From Onthophagus taurus (taxonomy: Eukaryota > Arthropoda > Insecta > Coleoptera > Scarabaeidae): a stretch of 64,000 nucleotides of DNA. The position numbers and the translations under genes were made by a program. The stretch spans positions 25,157,001 through 25,221,000 of the forward strand of contig NC_091968.1 of assembly GCF_036711975.1 (NCBI RefSeq), written 5' to 3'. Under the pieces are notes generated by a model that had not been told where the DNA came from, did not search any database, and was given only the letters and a program-made list of their open reading frames with translations. Shown piece after piece: positions 11,691 to 23,108 of this stretch. The stretch's first letter is position 1. Every line of letters starts with the position of its first letter.

Positions 11691-12213
11691 GTTTTTAAAC
11701 GTTCTTTGCATAATTGGAGTTGATCTTCTTGGGTTAATATGGTTGATGGTAAAAGACCGTGGATTCCGAGAGATCGCCGTTCTTCTAACGTAAAAGCTGC
11801 ACCCTAAAACAATAAAAAAATCAAAATTAATTAATTAATTGGGGTAATAATCACCTTGTTGATTTTTGAATTCTTTAAATATTCTATCCCTTTCAGCGAA
11901 GCTGATCGAACGAAATTAATCCGATTTTGTTTTAGAGCTGAACACAACGAACGTTGAATTAAAGATTTAACAAATTGAATCGATGCCATTCCCCATATGT
12001 TCAAAACTTTATCTTAAAAATTGTAAATCAAAAAATTCTCCATGACGTAATTTCGATATTCCCAAAAAAAATGATGACATTTCGAGTCAATTTTAATAAA
12101 AATCCATAACAACACTAAAACATTAATAATTTTTGTCAAATTTTTATTTTAAACAATTTACAAAAATGTTTTTTCAAAAATTAAAACCACCGCGAATCAT
12201 AAAGTTTTTAAAA
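11691..12213. pseudogene. Orphan promoter cassette copy 3
   Basis: The minus-strand start is at 11989 and the plus-strand start at 12166. The exon 2 start reads GGTGCAGC in place of GATGCAGC (Asp to Gly). The plus side encodes about 29 residues: malic enzyme N terminus MFFQKLKPPR through FLKK, then satellite-encoded residues and a TAA. The same mini-ORF occurs in copies 1 and 4. Confidence 0.9.
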
Positions 12214-13210
12214 AAATGCTGTAATTTGATACCAAACATGACGTATTTGAGCTAAAAAATAAAAAAGTTAGGTTAGAAACTGTCAACTGTCAAAGTTAAA
12301 TGTAACGATTTTTTGATAAATATTAAAATGATCTTAACAAGAATTAAAAATGCTTTAATTTGATACCAAACATGATATATCTGGGTTAAAAAATAAAATA
12401 GGTTAGAAACTGTTAAATGTCAAAGTTAAATGTAGCGATTTTTTGATAAATGTTGAAATTATTTTAATAAGAATCAAAAATGCTTTAATTTGATACCAAA
12501 CATGATAGATTTGGGTTAAAAAATAAAAAAGTTAGGCTAGAAACTGTCAAATGTCAAAATTAAATATAACAATTTTTTTATAAATATTGAAATGATCTTA
12601 ATAAGAATCAAAAATGCTTTAATTTGATACCAAACATGATAGATTTGGGTTAAAAAATAAAAAAGTTAGGCTAGAAACTGTCAAATGTCAAAATTAAATA
12701 TAACAATTTTTTAATAAATATTGAAATGATTTTAATAAGAATCAAAAATGCTATAATTTGATACCAAACATGATATATTGTGGTTACAAAATAAAAAAGT
12801 TAGGTTAGAAACTGTCAAATGTCAAAATTAAATGTAACGATTTTCTGATAAATATTGAAATGGTCTTAATAAGAATCAAATATGCTTTAATTTGATACCA
12901 AACATGATATATATGGGTTAAAAAATAAAGAAAATTAGGTTAGAAACTGTCAAATGTCAAAATTAAACATCGATTTTTTTGATAAATATTGAAATTATCT
13001 TAATAAGAATCAAAAATACTTTAATTTGATACCAAACACAATATGTTGACGTCAAAAAATAAGAAAGTTAGGTTATAAACTGTCAAATGTCAAATAATCG
13101 CCATTTTTTTTTGCTAAAAATTAAGATATCTCGATAACGGTTGGAGATAAATAGGTCGAGTTTGGGTTCATTTTAAAAGATTTTTAATTTCCTATCCATT
13201 TATGTTGAAA
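12214..13210 (+). repeat. 134-bp satellite array between cassettes 3 and 4
   Basis: About seven satellite units and the standard cap. The length is within a few bases of the preceding inter-cassette array, giving repeat periods of 1523 and 1520 bp between cassette starts. Confidence 0.95.
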
Positions 13211-13735
13211 GTTTTTAAACGTTCTTTGCATAATTGGAGTTGATCTTTTTGGGTTAATATGGTTGATGGTAAAAGACCGTGGATTCCGAGAGATCGCCGT
13301 TCTTCTAACGTAAAAGCTGCATCCTAAAACAATAAAAAAATCAAAATTAATTAATTAATTGGGGTAATAATCACCTTGTTGATTTTTAAATTCTTTAAAT
13401 ATTCTATCCCTTTCAGCGAAGCTGATCGAACGAAATTAATCCGATTTTGTTTTAGAGCTGAACACAACGAACGTTGAATTAAAGATTTAACAAATTGAAT
13501 CGATGCCATTCCCCATATGTTCAAAACTTTATCTTAAAAATTGTAAATCAAAAAATTCTCCATGACGTAATTTCGATATTCCCAAAAAAATTGATGACAT
13601 TTCGAGTCAATTTTAATAAAAATCCATAACAACACTAAAACATTAATAATTTTTGTCAAATTTTTATTTTAAACAATTTACAAAAATGTTTTTTCAAAAA
13701 TTAAAACCATCGCGAATCATAAAGTTTTTAAAAAA
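13211..13735. pseudogene. Orphan promoter cassette copy 4
   Basis: The minus-strand start is at 13509 and the plus-strand start at 13686. It shares with copy 5 the base change that turns Pro9 of the plus enzyme into Ser (CCATCG versus CCACCG in copies 1-3), so copies 4 and 5 are closest relatives. Exon 1 has one further Ser-to-Leu change near its 3' end. Confidence 0.9.
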
Positions 13736-14998
13736 ATGCTGTAATTTGATACCAAACATGACGTATTTGAGTTAAAAAATAAAAAAGTTAGGTTAGAAAC
13801 TGTCAACTGTCAAAGTTAAATGTAACGATTTTTTGATAAATATTAAAATGATCTTAACAAGAATTAAAAATGCTTTAATTTGATACCAAACATGATATAT
13901 CTGGGTTAAAAAATAAAATAGGTTAGAAACTGTTAAATGTCAAAGTTAAATGTAGCGATTTTTTGATAAATGTTGAAATTATTTTAATAAGAATCAAAAA
14001 TGCTTTAATTTGATACCAAACATGATATATTTGGGTTAAAAAATAAAAAAGTTAGGTTAGAAACTGTCAAATGTCAAAATTAAATATAACAATTTCTTTG
14101 ATAAATATTGAAATTATCTTAATAAGAATCAAAAATGCTTTAATTTGATACCAAACATGATAGATTTGGGTTAAAAAATAAAAAAGGTAGGCTAGAAACT
14201 GTCAAATGTCAAAATTAAATATAACAATTTTTTAATAAATATTGAAATGATCTTAATAAGAATCAAAAATGCTATAATTTGATACCAAACATGATATATT
14301 GTGGTTACAAAATAAAAAAGTTAGGTTAGAAACTGTCAAATGTCAAAATTAAATGTAACGATTTTCTGATAAATATTGAAATGATCTTAATAAGAATCAA
14401 ATATGCGTTAATTTGATACCAAACATGATATATATGGGTTAAAAAATAAAGAAAATTAGGTTAGAAACTGTCAAATGTCAAAATTAAATAACAATTTTTT
14501 AATAAATATTGAAATGATCTTAATAAGAATCAAAAATGCTTTAATTTGATACCAAACATGATATATTGTGGTTACAAAATAAAAAAGTTAGGTTAGAAAC
14601 TGTCAAATGTCAAAATTAAATGTAACGACTTTCTGATAAATATTGAAATGGTCTTAATAAGAATCAAATATGCTTTAATTTGATACCAAACATGATATAT
14701 ATGTGTTAAAAAATAAAGAAAACTAGGTTAGAAACTGTCAAATGTCAAAATTAAACATCGACTTTTTTGATAAATATTGAAATTATCTTAATAAGAATCA
14801 AAAATACTTTAATTTGATACCAAACACAATATGTTGACGTCAAAAAATAAGAAAGTTAGGTTATAAACTGTCAAATGTCAAATAATCGCCATTTTTTTTT
14901 GCTAAAAATTAAGATATCTCGATAACGGTTGGAGATAAATAGGTCGAGTTTGGGTTCATTTTAAAAGATTTTTAATTTCCTATCCATTTATGCTGAAA
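13736..14998 (+). repeat. 134-bp satellite array between cassettes 4 and 5
   Basis: About nine satellite units, followed by the standard cap (here 'CATTTATGCTGAAAG'). Two extra units compared with the neighbouring arrays make this spacing 1753 bp. Confidence 0.95.
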
Positions 14999-15438
14999 GT
15001 TTTTAAACGTTCTTTGCATAATTGGAGTTGATCTTCTTGGGTTAATATGGTTGATGGTAAAAGACCATGGATTCCGAGAGATCGCCGTTATTCTAACGTA
15101 AAAGCTGCATCCTAAAACAATAAAAAAATCAAAATTAATTAATTAATTGTGGTAATAATCACCTTTCAGCGAAGCTGATCGAACGAAATTAATCCGATTT
15201 TGTTTTAGAGCTGAACACAACGAACGTTGAATTAAAGATTTAACAAATTGAATCGATGCCATTCCCCATATGTTCAAAACTTTATCTTAAAAATTGTAAA
15301 TCAAAAAATTCTCCATGACGTAATTTCGATATTCCCAAAAAAATTGATGACATTTCGAGTCAATTTTAATAAAAATCCATAACAACACTAAAACATTAAT
15401 AATTTTTGTCAAATTTTTATTTTAAACAATTTACAAAA
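14999..15438. pseudogene. Promoter cassette copy 5: intact plus promoter, broken minus exon 1
   Basis: The minus-strand start is at 15262, but ~40 bp at the 3' end of exon 1 are deleted (CACC joined directly to TTTCAGCGAAGC), removing its final codons. The 176-bp intergenic stretch is complete and leads into the intact plus-strand malic enzyme. This copy is therefore the likely working promoter of the plus-strand gene, and copy 1 that of the minus-strand gene. Confidence 0.85.
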
Positions 15439-18400
15439 ATGTTTTTTCAAAAATTAAAACCATCGCGAATCATAAAGTTTTTAAAAAATTTCCATCATAA
15501 CGATGCCGTTTGTCCATCGACTTTAAGCGGGATGGATTATTTAACGGATCCCCGGTTAAATAAAGGATTAGCTTTCACGTTGGAGGAGCGACAAATTTTG
15601 GGGATTCACGGTTTGCAACCGGCTAGGGTTAAAACTCAAGAGGAACAAATCGAACTTTGCAAAATATCTTTATCTAGATATACGGACTCGTTAAATAAAT
15701 ATCTTTATTTAAACAATTTACACGAACGAAACGAAAGGAATTTTTATCGATTGATTAGCGAGAATATCGAACAGATTTTACCTATTGTTTATACACCAAC
15801 GATTGGGTTGGTTTGCCAAAAATTTGGATTGGTATATAGAAGACCAAAAGGATTATTTATCACCATTCATGATAAAGGATATATTTATCAAGTTTTAAAA
15901 AATTGGTACGTTTATTTATTTACATTTTTTTTATAACAAACAGTATCTATCCAAAATTCTAACCCCACTTTTTATCATCTTATTTATCTGTCATTTTTTG
16001 ACATAACTAAGGTTCGGGTAAAACAGATTACTGTAAATGAAAATTACCTTTTTCAATGTTAAATTGTTGAATATTTTTATCCTTGAGTTTTGTCAACTTA
16101 AAATTGACAGATAAACAAGGCTACCAACATCTTCTTCTTTATCACTTCCCCTAGACAGATACTAAAAATGTAAGACTTCTCAAAATAGACAGGTTCAAAC
16201 TATTGAAAATTGTTTGGTGCCTGTCCATTTTTATCACAGAACACATGATGACAGCTATCACAAGCACAGAAGCCGCTTGATACGTTTTACAATTATACAG
16301 GGTGTTTCTGTAAGTCGTGGCATAAAATTAATCACTAAAATTAGAGACAAAATGATGACGATTCGTGTAAAAATTTTGGAAGAAAATAGTCTAGAGTTTG
16401 ATTTTGTTCTTTTAAACTGGTTTTTATTTTATATAGAATTTAAGTATCTTTTAGAGACTTTACAAATAGATTAACATCTCTCATCTTATCCATTTTACAA
16501 ACAAGTTTCTTAATATTTCTTTTTGTTTTGTTAAAAAAGTTCACATATCACAATTACGTTCAGGACGGATGTTCATAACTTGAATCTCCGGCACAGATTT
16601 TGTTTAAACATTCCTTAGGTCAATAGGTCTTTATTTTGCGCAATTTTATTTTTGTTGTGTTTAATTGGAATGTGTCTTTTTGTTTTATTTTGTTGTATTT
16701 TTTTTATTACAACAGTTTATATATTATTTACTTTAGTTATTTTTATAACGGTTATTACTGCGGCCTTTCGATATTTGCCAACCTCATAGGGTGCAAGTTA
16801 AATCAGCGGCACTTTTGCCTTTTCAGCTCTTGCACCCATTGAGCTTGAATAATGAATTGTATATTTCTTGATTGATTCTTATTTGTTATTTATTTGGCTC
16901 AATAAAGTATTATTATTATATCAAAGCCGATATCAGATCATTTACTAATTTATAAAATTAAAGCTTAAAAAGTTGTAAAATTACAGGTTAAAATTTAAGA
17001 ACGCTCTTTTTTAACAAAAGAAATATTAAGAAACTTGGGAAAAATTCAAGAATCACCATGTGGCTTAAAAATCGACGCCTTTTTTTAATAAATGTGAAAT
17101 TACCCAAAAAGATACGTCGTTGAAAATGAAAAGAAAGTACCGAAAAGTTATAAAACTTCTATTATATGATAATTAACTTCAGATTTAAAATCTCAACCTC
17201 AATTTTGACATATTTGTAATATTTGTTAAAAATGCTTTAAAATGAGTACAAACACGACATATTTATCTTCAATATTAATGAAGTTATGGTCAACTTCCGG
17301 TTAAAAATGTCAACGTCAATTTTGACATATTTGTAATCGTCATGAAAAGTCCTTTAATATGAGCCCAAACATGATACGTTTAATTTCAATATTACTCGAG
17401 GTATAAACAGCTTCCGGTTTAAAATGTCATTTTGACATATTCTTAATTTTTATAAAATGTCTTAATATTTGTCACAAAAACAAAAATATAATAAAAAAAA
17501 ATAAAAAATTAAGGTTGGTATTAATATTTAAAAATTAAATTGCTATCTTCATTGTTGCTAACTTCGGATTTAATGTTTTTTATTCTAACTTCTTTGTTTT
17601 TTGAGATAAGTGCATTTTATTTGGACACATTTGGTTTTTTTTTCATAAAGAATACATCATGAAAGAACACCACGAAGTTGTCCATTTGTCTATTATATGA
17701 TAACTAACTTCCGGTTTAAAATGTCGACCTCAATTTTGATATATTTGTAATCTTCATTAAAAATACTTTAAAATGAGTACAAACACGACATATTTATCTC
17801 CAATATTAATGAAGTTATGGTCAACTTCCGGTTAAGAATGTCAACGTCAATTTTGACATATTTATAATCGTCGTGAAAAATCCTTTAAAATGAGTCCAAA
17901 CATGATACGTTTAATTCCAATATTATTCGAGATATAAGCAATTTCCGGTTTAAAATGTCATAATAAAATGACATAAAATGTCTTAATGTTTGTCACAAAA
18001 ACATAAATATAATAAAAAAAAATAAAAAATTTAGGTTGGTATTAATATTTAAAGATTAAATTGCTATCTTCATTGTTGCTAACTTCAGGTTTAATGTTTT
18101 TTATTCTAATTTTTTTGTTTTTTGGGATAAGTGCGTCTTGTTTGGACTCATTTTAAAGGTTTTTTAATGAAGATGACAAATATGTCAAAATTGACGTTGA
18201 CGTTTCAAACCGGAAGTGATTGTATTTCTATTAATATTAAAGTTAAATAGGTCGAGTTTGGACTCATTTTAAAAGATTTTTTATGAAATTGACAAATATG
18301 TCAAAATTAAAAGATGACAGTTCGAACTTTTTTGTTTTTTGAGATAAATACGTCAAGTTTGGACTCATTTTAAAGGTTATTTTATGAAGATTACGAATAT

Positions 18401-21400
18401 AATAATAAAATTAAAGTTGACATTGACAACAGAAAGTTTTTTTTCACGACTAAACCCGAATGTTTTTAGTTCTCGTTCTAGTTTTAGTTCAATAAAAATA
18501 TACAACATATTAATATCTTATGCTACCTACCACTGCCACTAACAGAACACGAACTGATAACCTCCAAAACACGATCAGCTGTTTATATCAACTTCACAAA
18601 CTAAAGTCAATTATTCAAATTCGACCAATCACGTTTCATTTCCGTTTCTAATGTTAACACTCAGGGGCAGGGTTGCCAGGTTACACACATAGAATGTCGT
18701 GAGCTATGTCATAAAAAATCGTGAGATGTTGAAGTTTATTTAAAAATCACTCAATTTTAATAATATGTGTTACATATAAGCATAGGTTTCAAGTAAAATA
18801 GTTTAGACAACGTTTGTATATAAAAGTGATATAATTAAAAGGAAATAAAATGACAATTTAAGTAATTTCTTAGCGCCATCTAGTGGCGAATAGATGTAAC
18901 TAAAGAGAAATTTACAGTAACCTACAATTTTAGTTAAAAATGCTTTGATTTTACTTTGATTTTATTAACACTAATAAATTAATTAAAGGTAATATCATGA
19001 GATCTCACGATAAATCGTGAGACCTGGCAACCTTGCTCAGGGGTACCATCTATTTTCTATCTTGTAGGTTGCTGTATCTAACAGATTTAACTCGACATTG
19101 ATAAACCGGCCCTAAGTGTCCTATCTAAGTCGGTTCTTAGACGTATGATGCAAATCGGACTTGAAATCGTATAACGTGATTGGCGCTTAGCTTTATTCTT
19201 TAAAACAAATGGTACTTTAGGTCTTTCGGTACTCTGCATTTTTTCTAAGATAAGATACACCTTTACTTACCAGGCAGCATGAAAATCTCTAAAAACGATA
19301 AAATGTCGCTTAGTCAAGTGATGTATAACGCGGTCCAATTCACCAACCTACAACAAATTTAGTGTCTATCCAAAATTCTAACCTCACTTTTATCATCTTG
19401 TTTATCTGTCATTTTTTGACATAAGTGAGGTTCGATTAAAACAGATTACTGTAAATAACAATATAACCCTTTTCAATGTTAAATTGTTGAATATTTTTAG
19501 ATTCTTCTACTATCCTTGAGTTTTTTCATCTTAAAACTGACAGATAAAAAAGGCTACCAACATCTTCTTCTTTATAACTTCCCTTACACAGAGGCCACGT
19601 TACCTCGGGACAACTATTTAGGTTATACAACATAATAATTCATATTTACGAAAATTCGGAATTTATTTTACTTAATAATAATGCACCAACTTACAACAAA
19701 TAGTGTCTATTCAATATTCTAACCTCACTTTTATCATCTTGTTTATCTGTCATTTTTTGACATAAGTAAGGTTCGATTAAAACAGATTACTGTAAATAAA
19801 AATATAACCCTTTTCAATGTTAAATTATTGAATGTTTTTAGATTCTTCTACTATCCTTGAGTTTTTTCATCTTAAAATTGACAGATAAAAAAGGCTACCA
19901 ACATCTTCTTCTTTATAACTTCCCTTAGACAGAGGCCACGTTACCTCGGGACAACTATTTAGGTTATACAACATAATAATTCATATTTACGAAAATTCTG
20001 AATTTATTTTACTTAATAATAATTCACCAACCTACAACAAATAGTGTCTATTCAAAATTCTAACCCCACTTTTATCATTTTGTTTATCTTTATCTGTCAT
20101 TTTTTGACATAAGTAAGGTTCGGTTAAAACAGATTACTGTAAATAAAAATATAACCCTTTTCAATGTTAAATTGTTGAATATTTTTAGATTCTTCTACTA
20201 TCCTTGAGTTTTTTCATCTTAAAACTGACAGATAAAAAAGGCTACCAACATCTTCTTCTTTATAACTTCCCTTAGACAGAGGCCACGTTACCTCGGGACA
20301 ACTATTCAGGTTATACAACATAATAATTCATATTTACGAAAATTCTGAATTTATTTTACTTAATAATAATTCACCAACCTACAACAAATAGTGTCTATTC
20401 AAAATTCTAACCCCACTTTTATCATCTTGTTTATCTGTCATTTTTTGACGTAAGTAAGGTTCGATTAAAACAGATTACTGTAAATAAAAATATAATCGTT
20501 TTCAATGTTAAATTGTTGAATGTTTTTAGATTCTTCTACTATCCTTGAGTTTTTTCATCTTAAAACTGACAGATAAAAAAGGCTACCAACATCTTCTTTA
20601 TAACTTCCCTTAGACAGAGGCCACGTTACCTCGGGACAACTATTCAGGTTATACAACATAATAATTCATATTTACGAAAATTCTGAATTTATTTTACTTA
20701 ATAATAATTCACCAACCTACAACAAATAGTGTCTATTCAAAATTCTAACCTCACTTTTATCATCTTGTTTATCTGTCATTTTTTGACGTAAGTAAGGTTC
20801 GATTAAAACAGATTACTGTAAATAAAAATATAACCCTTTTCAATGTTAAATTGTTGAATGTTTTTAGATTCTTCTACTATCCTTGAGTTTTTCATCTTAA
20901 AATTGACAGATAAAAAAGGCTACCAACATCTTCTTCTTTATAACTTCATTTAGACAGAGGCCACGTTACCTCGGGACTACTATTCAGGTTATACAACGTT
21001 ATAATTCATATTTACGAAAATTCTGAATTTATTTTACTTAATAATAATTCACCAACCTACAACAAATAGTGTCTATTCAAAATTCTAACCTCATTTTTAT
21101 CATCTAGTTTATCTGTCATTTTTTGACGTAAGTAAGGTTCGATTAAAACAGATTACTGTAAATAAAAATATAACCCTTTTCAATGTTAAATTGTTGAATG
21201 TTTTTAGATTCTTCTACTATCCTTGAGTTTTTTCATCTTAAAACTGACAGATAAAAAAGGCTACCAACATCTTCTTCTTTATAACTTCCCTTAGACAGAG
21301 GCCACGTTACCTCGGGACAACTATTCAGGTTATACAGCATAATAAGTCATATTTACGAAAATTCTGAATTTATTTTACTTAATAATTATTCACCAACCTA

Positions 21401-23072
21401 CAACAAATAGTGTCTATTCAAAATTTTAACCTCACTTTTATCATCTTGTTTATCTGTCATTTTTTGACGTAAGTAAGGTTCGGTTAAAACAGATTACTGT
21501 AAATAAAAATAACCCTTTTCAATGTTAAAATTGAATATTTTTAGATTCTTCTACCGTCCTTGAGTTTTTTTAACTCAAAATTAACAAATAAAAAAGGCTA
21601 CCAACATCTTCTTCTTCTTAATCATTTCCCCTAGACAGAGGACAACTGGGGTCAAGTTATACAACATAATCATTCACATTTACCAAAAATTATGAATTTA
21701 TTCTACTTAATAATAATTCACCAACCTACAAAATAAACAACACAACCTCAATAAACATTAACAAATCAATATAATTTGTTGTAGGCCTGAAAATGATGTG
21801 AAATTAATTTGTGTAACGGATGGTGAAAGAATTCTAGGTTTAGGTGATTTAGGAGCTTCCGGAATGGGAATAGCTATAGGAAAATTGTCGGTTTGTACGG
21901 CTTTGGCTGGTGTGGATCCTTCGATTTGTCTCCCCATTGCTTTAGACGTTGGAACTAACAATGAGACTCAATTAAACGATCCTATTTATGTGGGTCTCCG
22001 TGAAAAACGCATTTCCGGTTCATTATACGACGAATTTCTCGATGAATTTATGGCGGCGGTTGTGAAAAAATACGGACAATACACTCTAGTACAATTTGAA
22101 GATTTCGGTAATAAAAACGCGTTTCGTCTTTTGGACAAATATAAAAAGAAATATTGCACTTTTAACGATGATATACAAGGAACTGGGGCTGTTGTTGTAA
22201 GTGGTTTTATGACATCGGAAAGAGTTACGAAAAAATCGATGAAAAATTGTAATTATCTTTTTTTCGGTGCTGGTGAAGCATCTATTGGAATTGCAAATTT
22301 AACCGTTAGGGCATTAGAAAAACAAGGATTAAATTACAAAGAAGCTTGCGATAAAATATTTCTTTTCGACATCGATGGTTTAATTACAATTAATCGAGAT
22401 TTGGATGAACACAAAAAGAAATTCGCTAAAAATTTACCGAAAACAAGAAACTTAATGGAATTAATTGAAACGATAAAGCCCGATTTTTTAATTGGAGCTT
22501 CGACAGTTTCGGGGGCTTTTACACCAGAAATTCTTCAAAAATTAGCTAGGATTCATAAACGACCTGTTATTTTTGCTTTAAGTAATCCTACGCATTTAAC
22601 GGAATGTACCCCCGAAGAAGCTTTAAAGCACACCAACGGCCAAGCTTTAATCGCAACTGGATCTCCTTTTCCTAAATTTTCTTTTAATGGTGCCACTTTT
22701 AAACCATCTCAATCAAATAATGCTTATATTTTTCCTGGAATGGCTTTGGGAATTATTGAAACTCAACTTAAACATATCGAAGATGATTTATTTTTAGTCG
22801 CCGCTGAAACTTTAAGTAATCACGTAACGGATGAAGATCTTCAATTTGGATCTCTTTATCCTCCTTTAACGAAAATTAAAGAGATTTCGCTTAGAATTGC
22901 TACGAATATAATGAAATATTCGTTTAAAAAGGGTTATTCAGGTTTGTATCCGGAACCAGATGATAAAGAAAGCTTTATTAGGAGCAAATTGTATGATTAT
23001 TTTTATAAACCTTCTTTGCCCAGTCAGTGGAGTTGGCCACAACAAAGCGGCAAACCAAAAGTTTTATTATAA
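15439..23072 (+). CDS. NAD(P)-dependent malic enzyme, probably mitochondrial
   Basis: Decarboxylates malate to pyruvate and CO2. Two exons, 15439-15905 and 21785-23072 (467+1288 nt), join a split Trp codon to give 584 residues, the usual family length. The start is the first ATG after the 176-bp promoter; an upstream TTG frame is not needed. Visible motifs include IVYTPTIG with the catalytic Tyr118, DGERILGLGDLG with Arg171, IGKL with Lys189, QFEDFG with metal ligands Glu261 and Asp262, FNDDIQGT (282-289), the dinucleotide loop GAGEA (317-321), FALSNPT and NNAYIFPG. All expected catalytic residues are present. The basic N terminus (KLKPSRIIKFLK) suggests mitochondrial import. The 5.9-kb intron is full of repeats. 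A poly(A) signal at 23078-23083 lies before the ARSB stop. NAD versus NADP preference is not decided. Confidence 0.95.
15941..16170 (+). repeat. Single diverged copy of the ~340-bp intron satellite
   Basis: Just after the exon 1 donor, 'TCTATCCAAAATTCTAACC', 'ATCTGTCATTTTTTGACATA' and 'AACAGATTACTGTAAAT' match the array at 19360-21780. The 3' part is shortened. Confidence 0.8.
16750..16922 (+). mobile_element. Possible LINE 3' end
   Basis: The stretch ends in 'GGCTCAATAAAGTATTATTA', a poly(A)-signal-like sequence with a short ATT microsatellite tail, preceded by a GC-richer hairpin-like stretch (GGGTGCAAG..CTCTTGCACCC). This arrangement is typical of insect non-LTR retrotransposon tails. No reverse transcriptase remains nearby. 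The open frame at 16636-16842 is low-complexity and not accepted as a gene. Confidence 0.35.
17055..18560 (+). mobile_element. ~1.5-kb non-autonomous repeat family, copy 1
   Basis: It starts near 'CATGTGGCTTAAAAATCGAC' and contains two tandem ~540-bp halves, each with 'CAACTTCCGGTTAAGAATG'-like and 'TTGACATATTTGTAATC' segments. It ends in 'AACCCGAATGTTTTTAGTTC' followed by ctag-rich sequence. Other copies are at 30235-31800 (inverted), 40268-41755 and 51238-52570. No coding capacity is seen. The ctag-rich end resembles the terminal repeats of 48219-48779. Confidence 0.8.
18668..19035. mobile_element. hAT-like MITE with 8-bp target duplication
   Basis: This 368-bp element has inverted ends CAGGGTTGCCAGGT and, on the other strand, CAAGGTTGCCAGGT. 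It is flanked on both sides by the 8-bp direct repeat CTCAGGGG (18660-18667 and 19036-19043). CAGGG-type ends with an 8-bp target duplication are typical of hAT elements. There is no ORF. A CTCF-like motif lies inside at 18871-18886. Confidence 0.9.
18871..18886 (-). promoter_or_regulatory. CTCF-consensus-like motif
   Basis: The reverse strand reads CCACTAGATGGCGCTA, which fits CCASYAGRKGGCRSY at every position. It lies within the hAT-like MITE in the first intron of the plus-strand malic enzyme. Binding is not shown. Confidence 0.45.
19360..21780 (+). repeat. ~340-bp satellite array, about seven units
   Basis: 'AGTGTCTATTCAAAATTCTA' recurs near 19702, 20043, 20388, 20727, 21067 and 21409, with an earlier unit at ~19370, so the period is about 340 bp. 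Each unit has 'TATCTGTCATTTTTTGAC' and a downstream inverted counterpart, 'TGACAGATAAAAAAGG', able to form a long stem. The last unit stops just before the exon 2 acceptor of the plus-strand malic enzyme. Confidence 0.95.
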
Positions 23073-23108
23073 ACCTTAATAAATAATTTTAATTCACTTT
23101 TTTGACGT

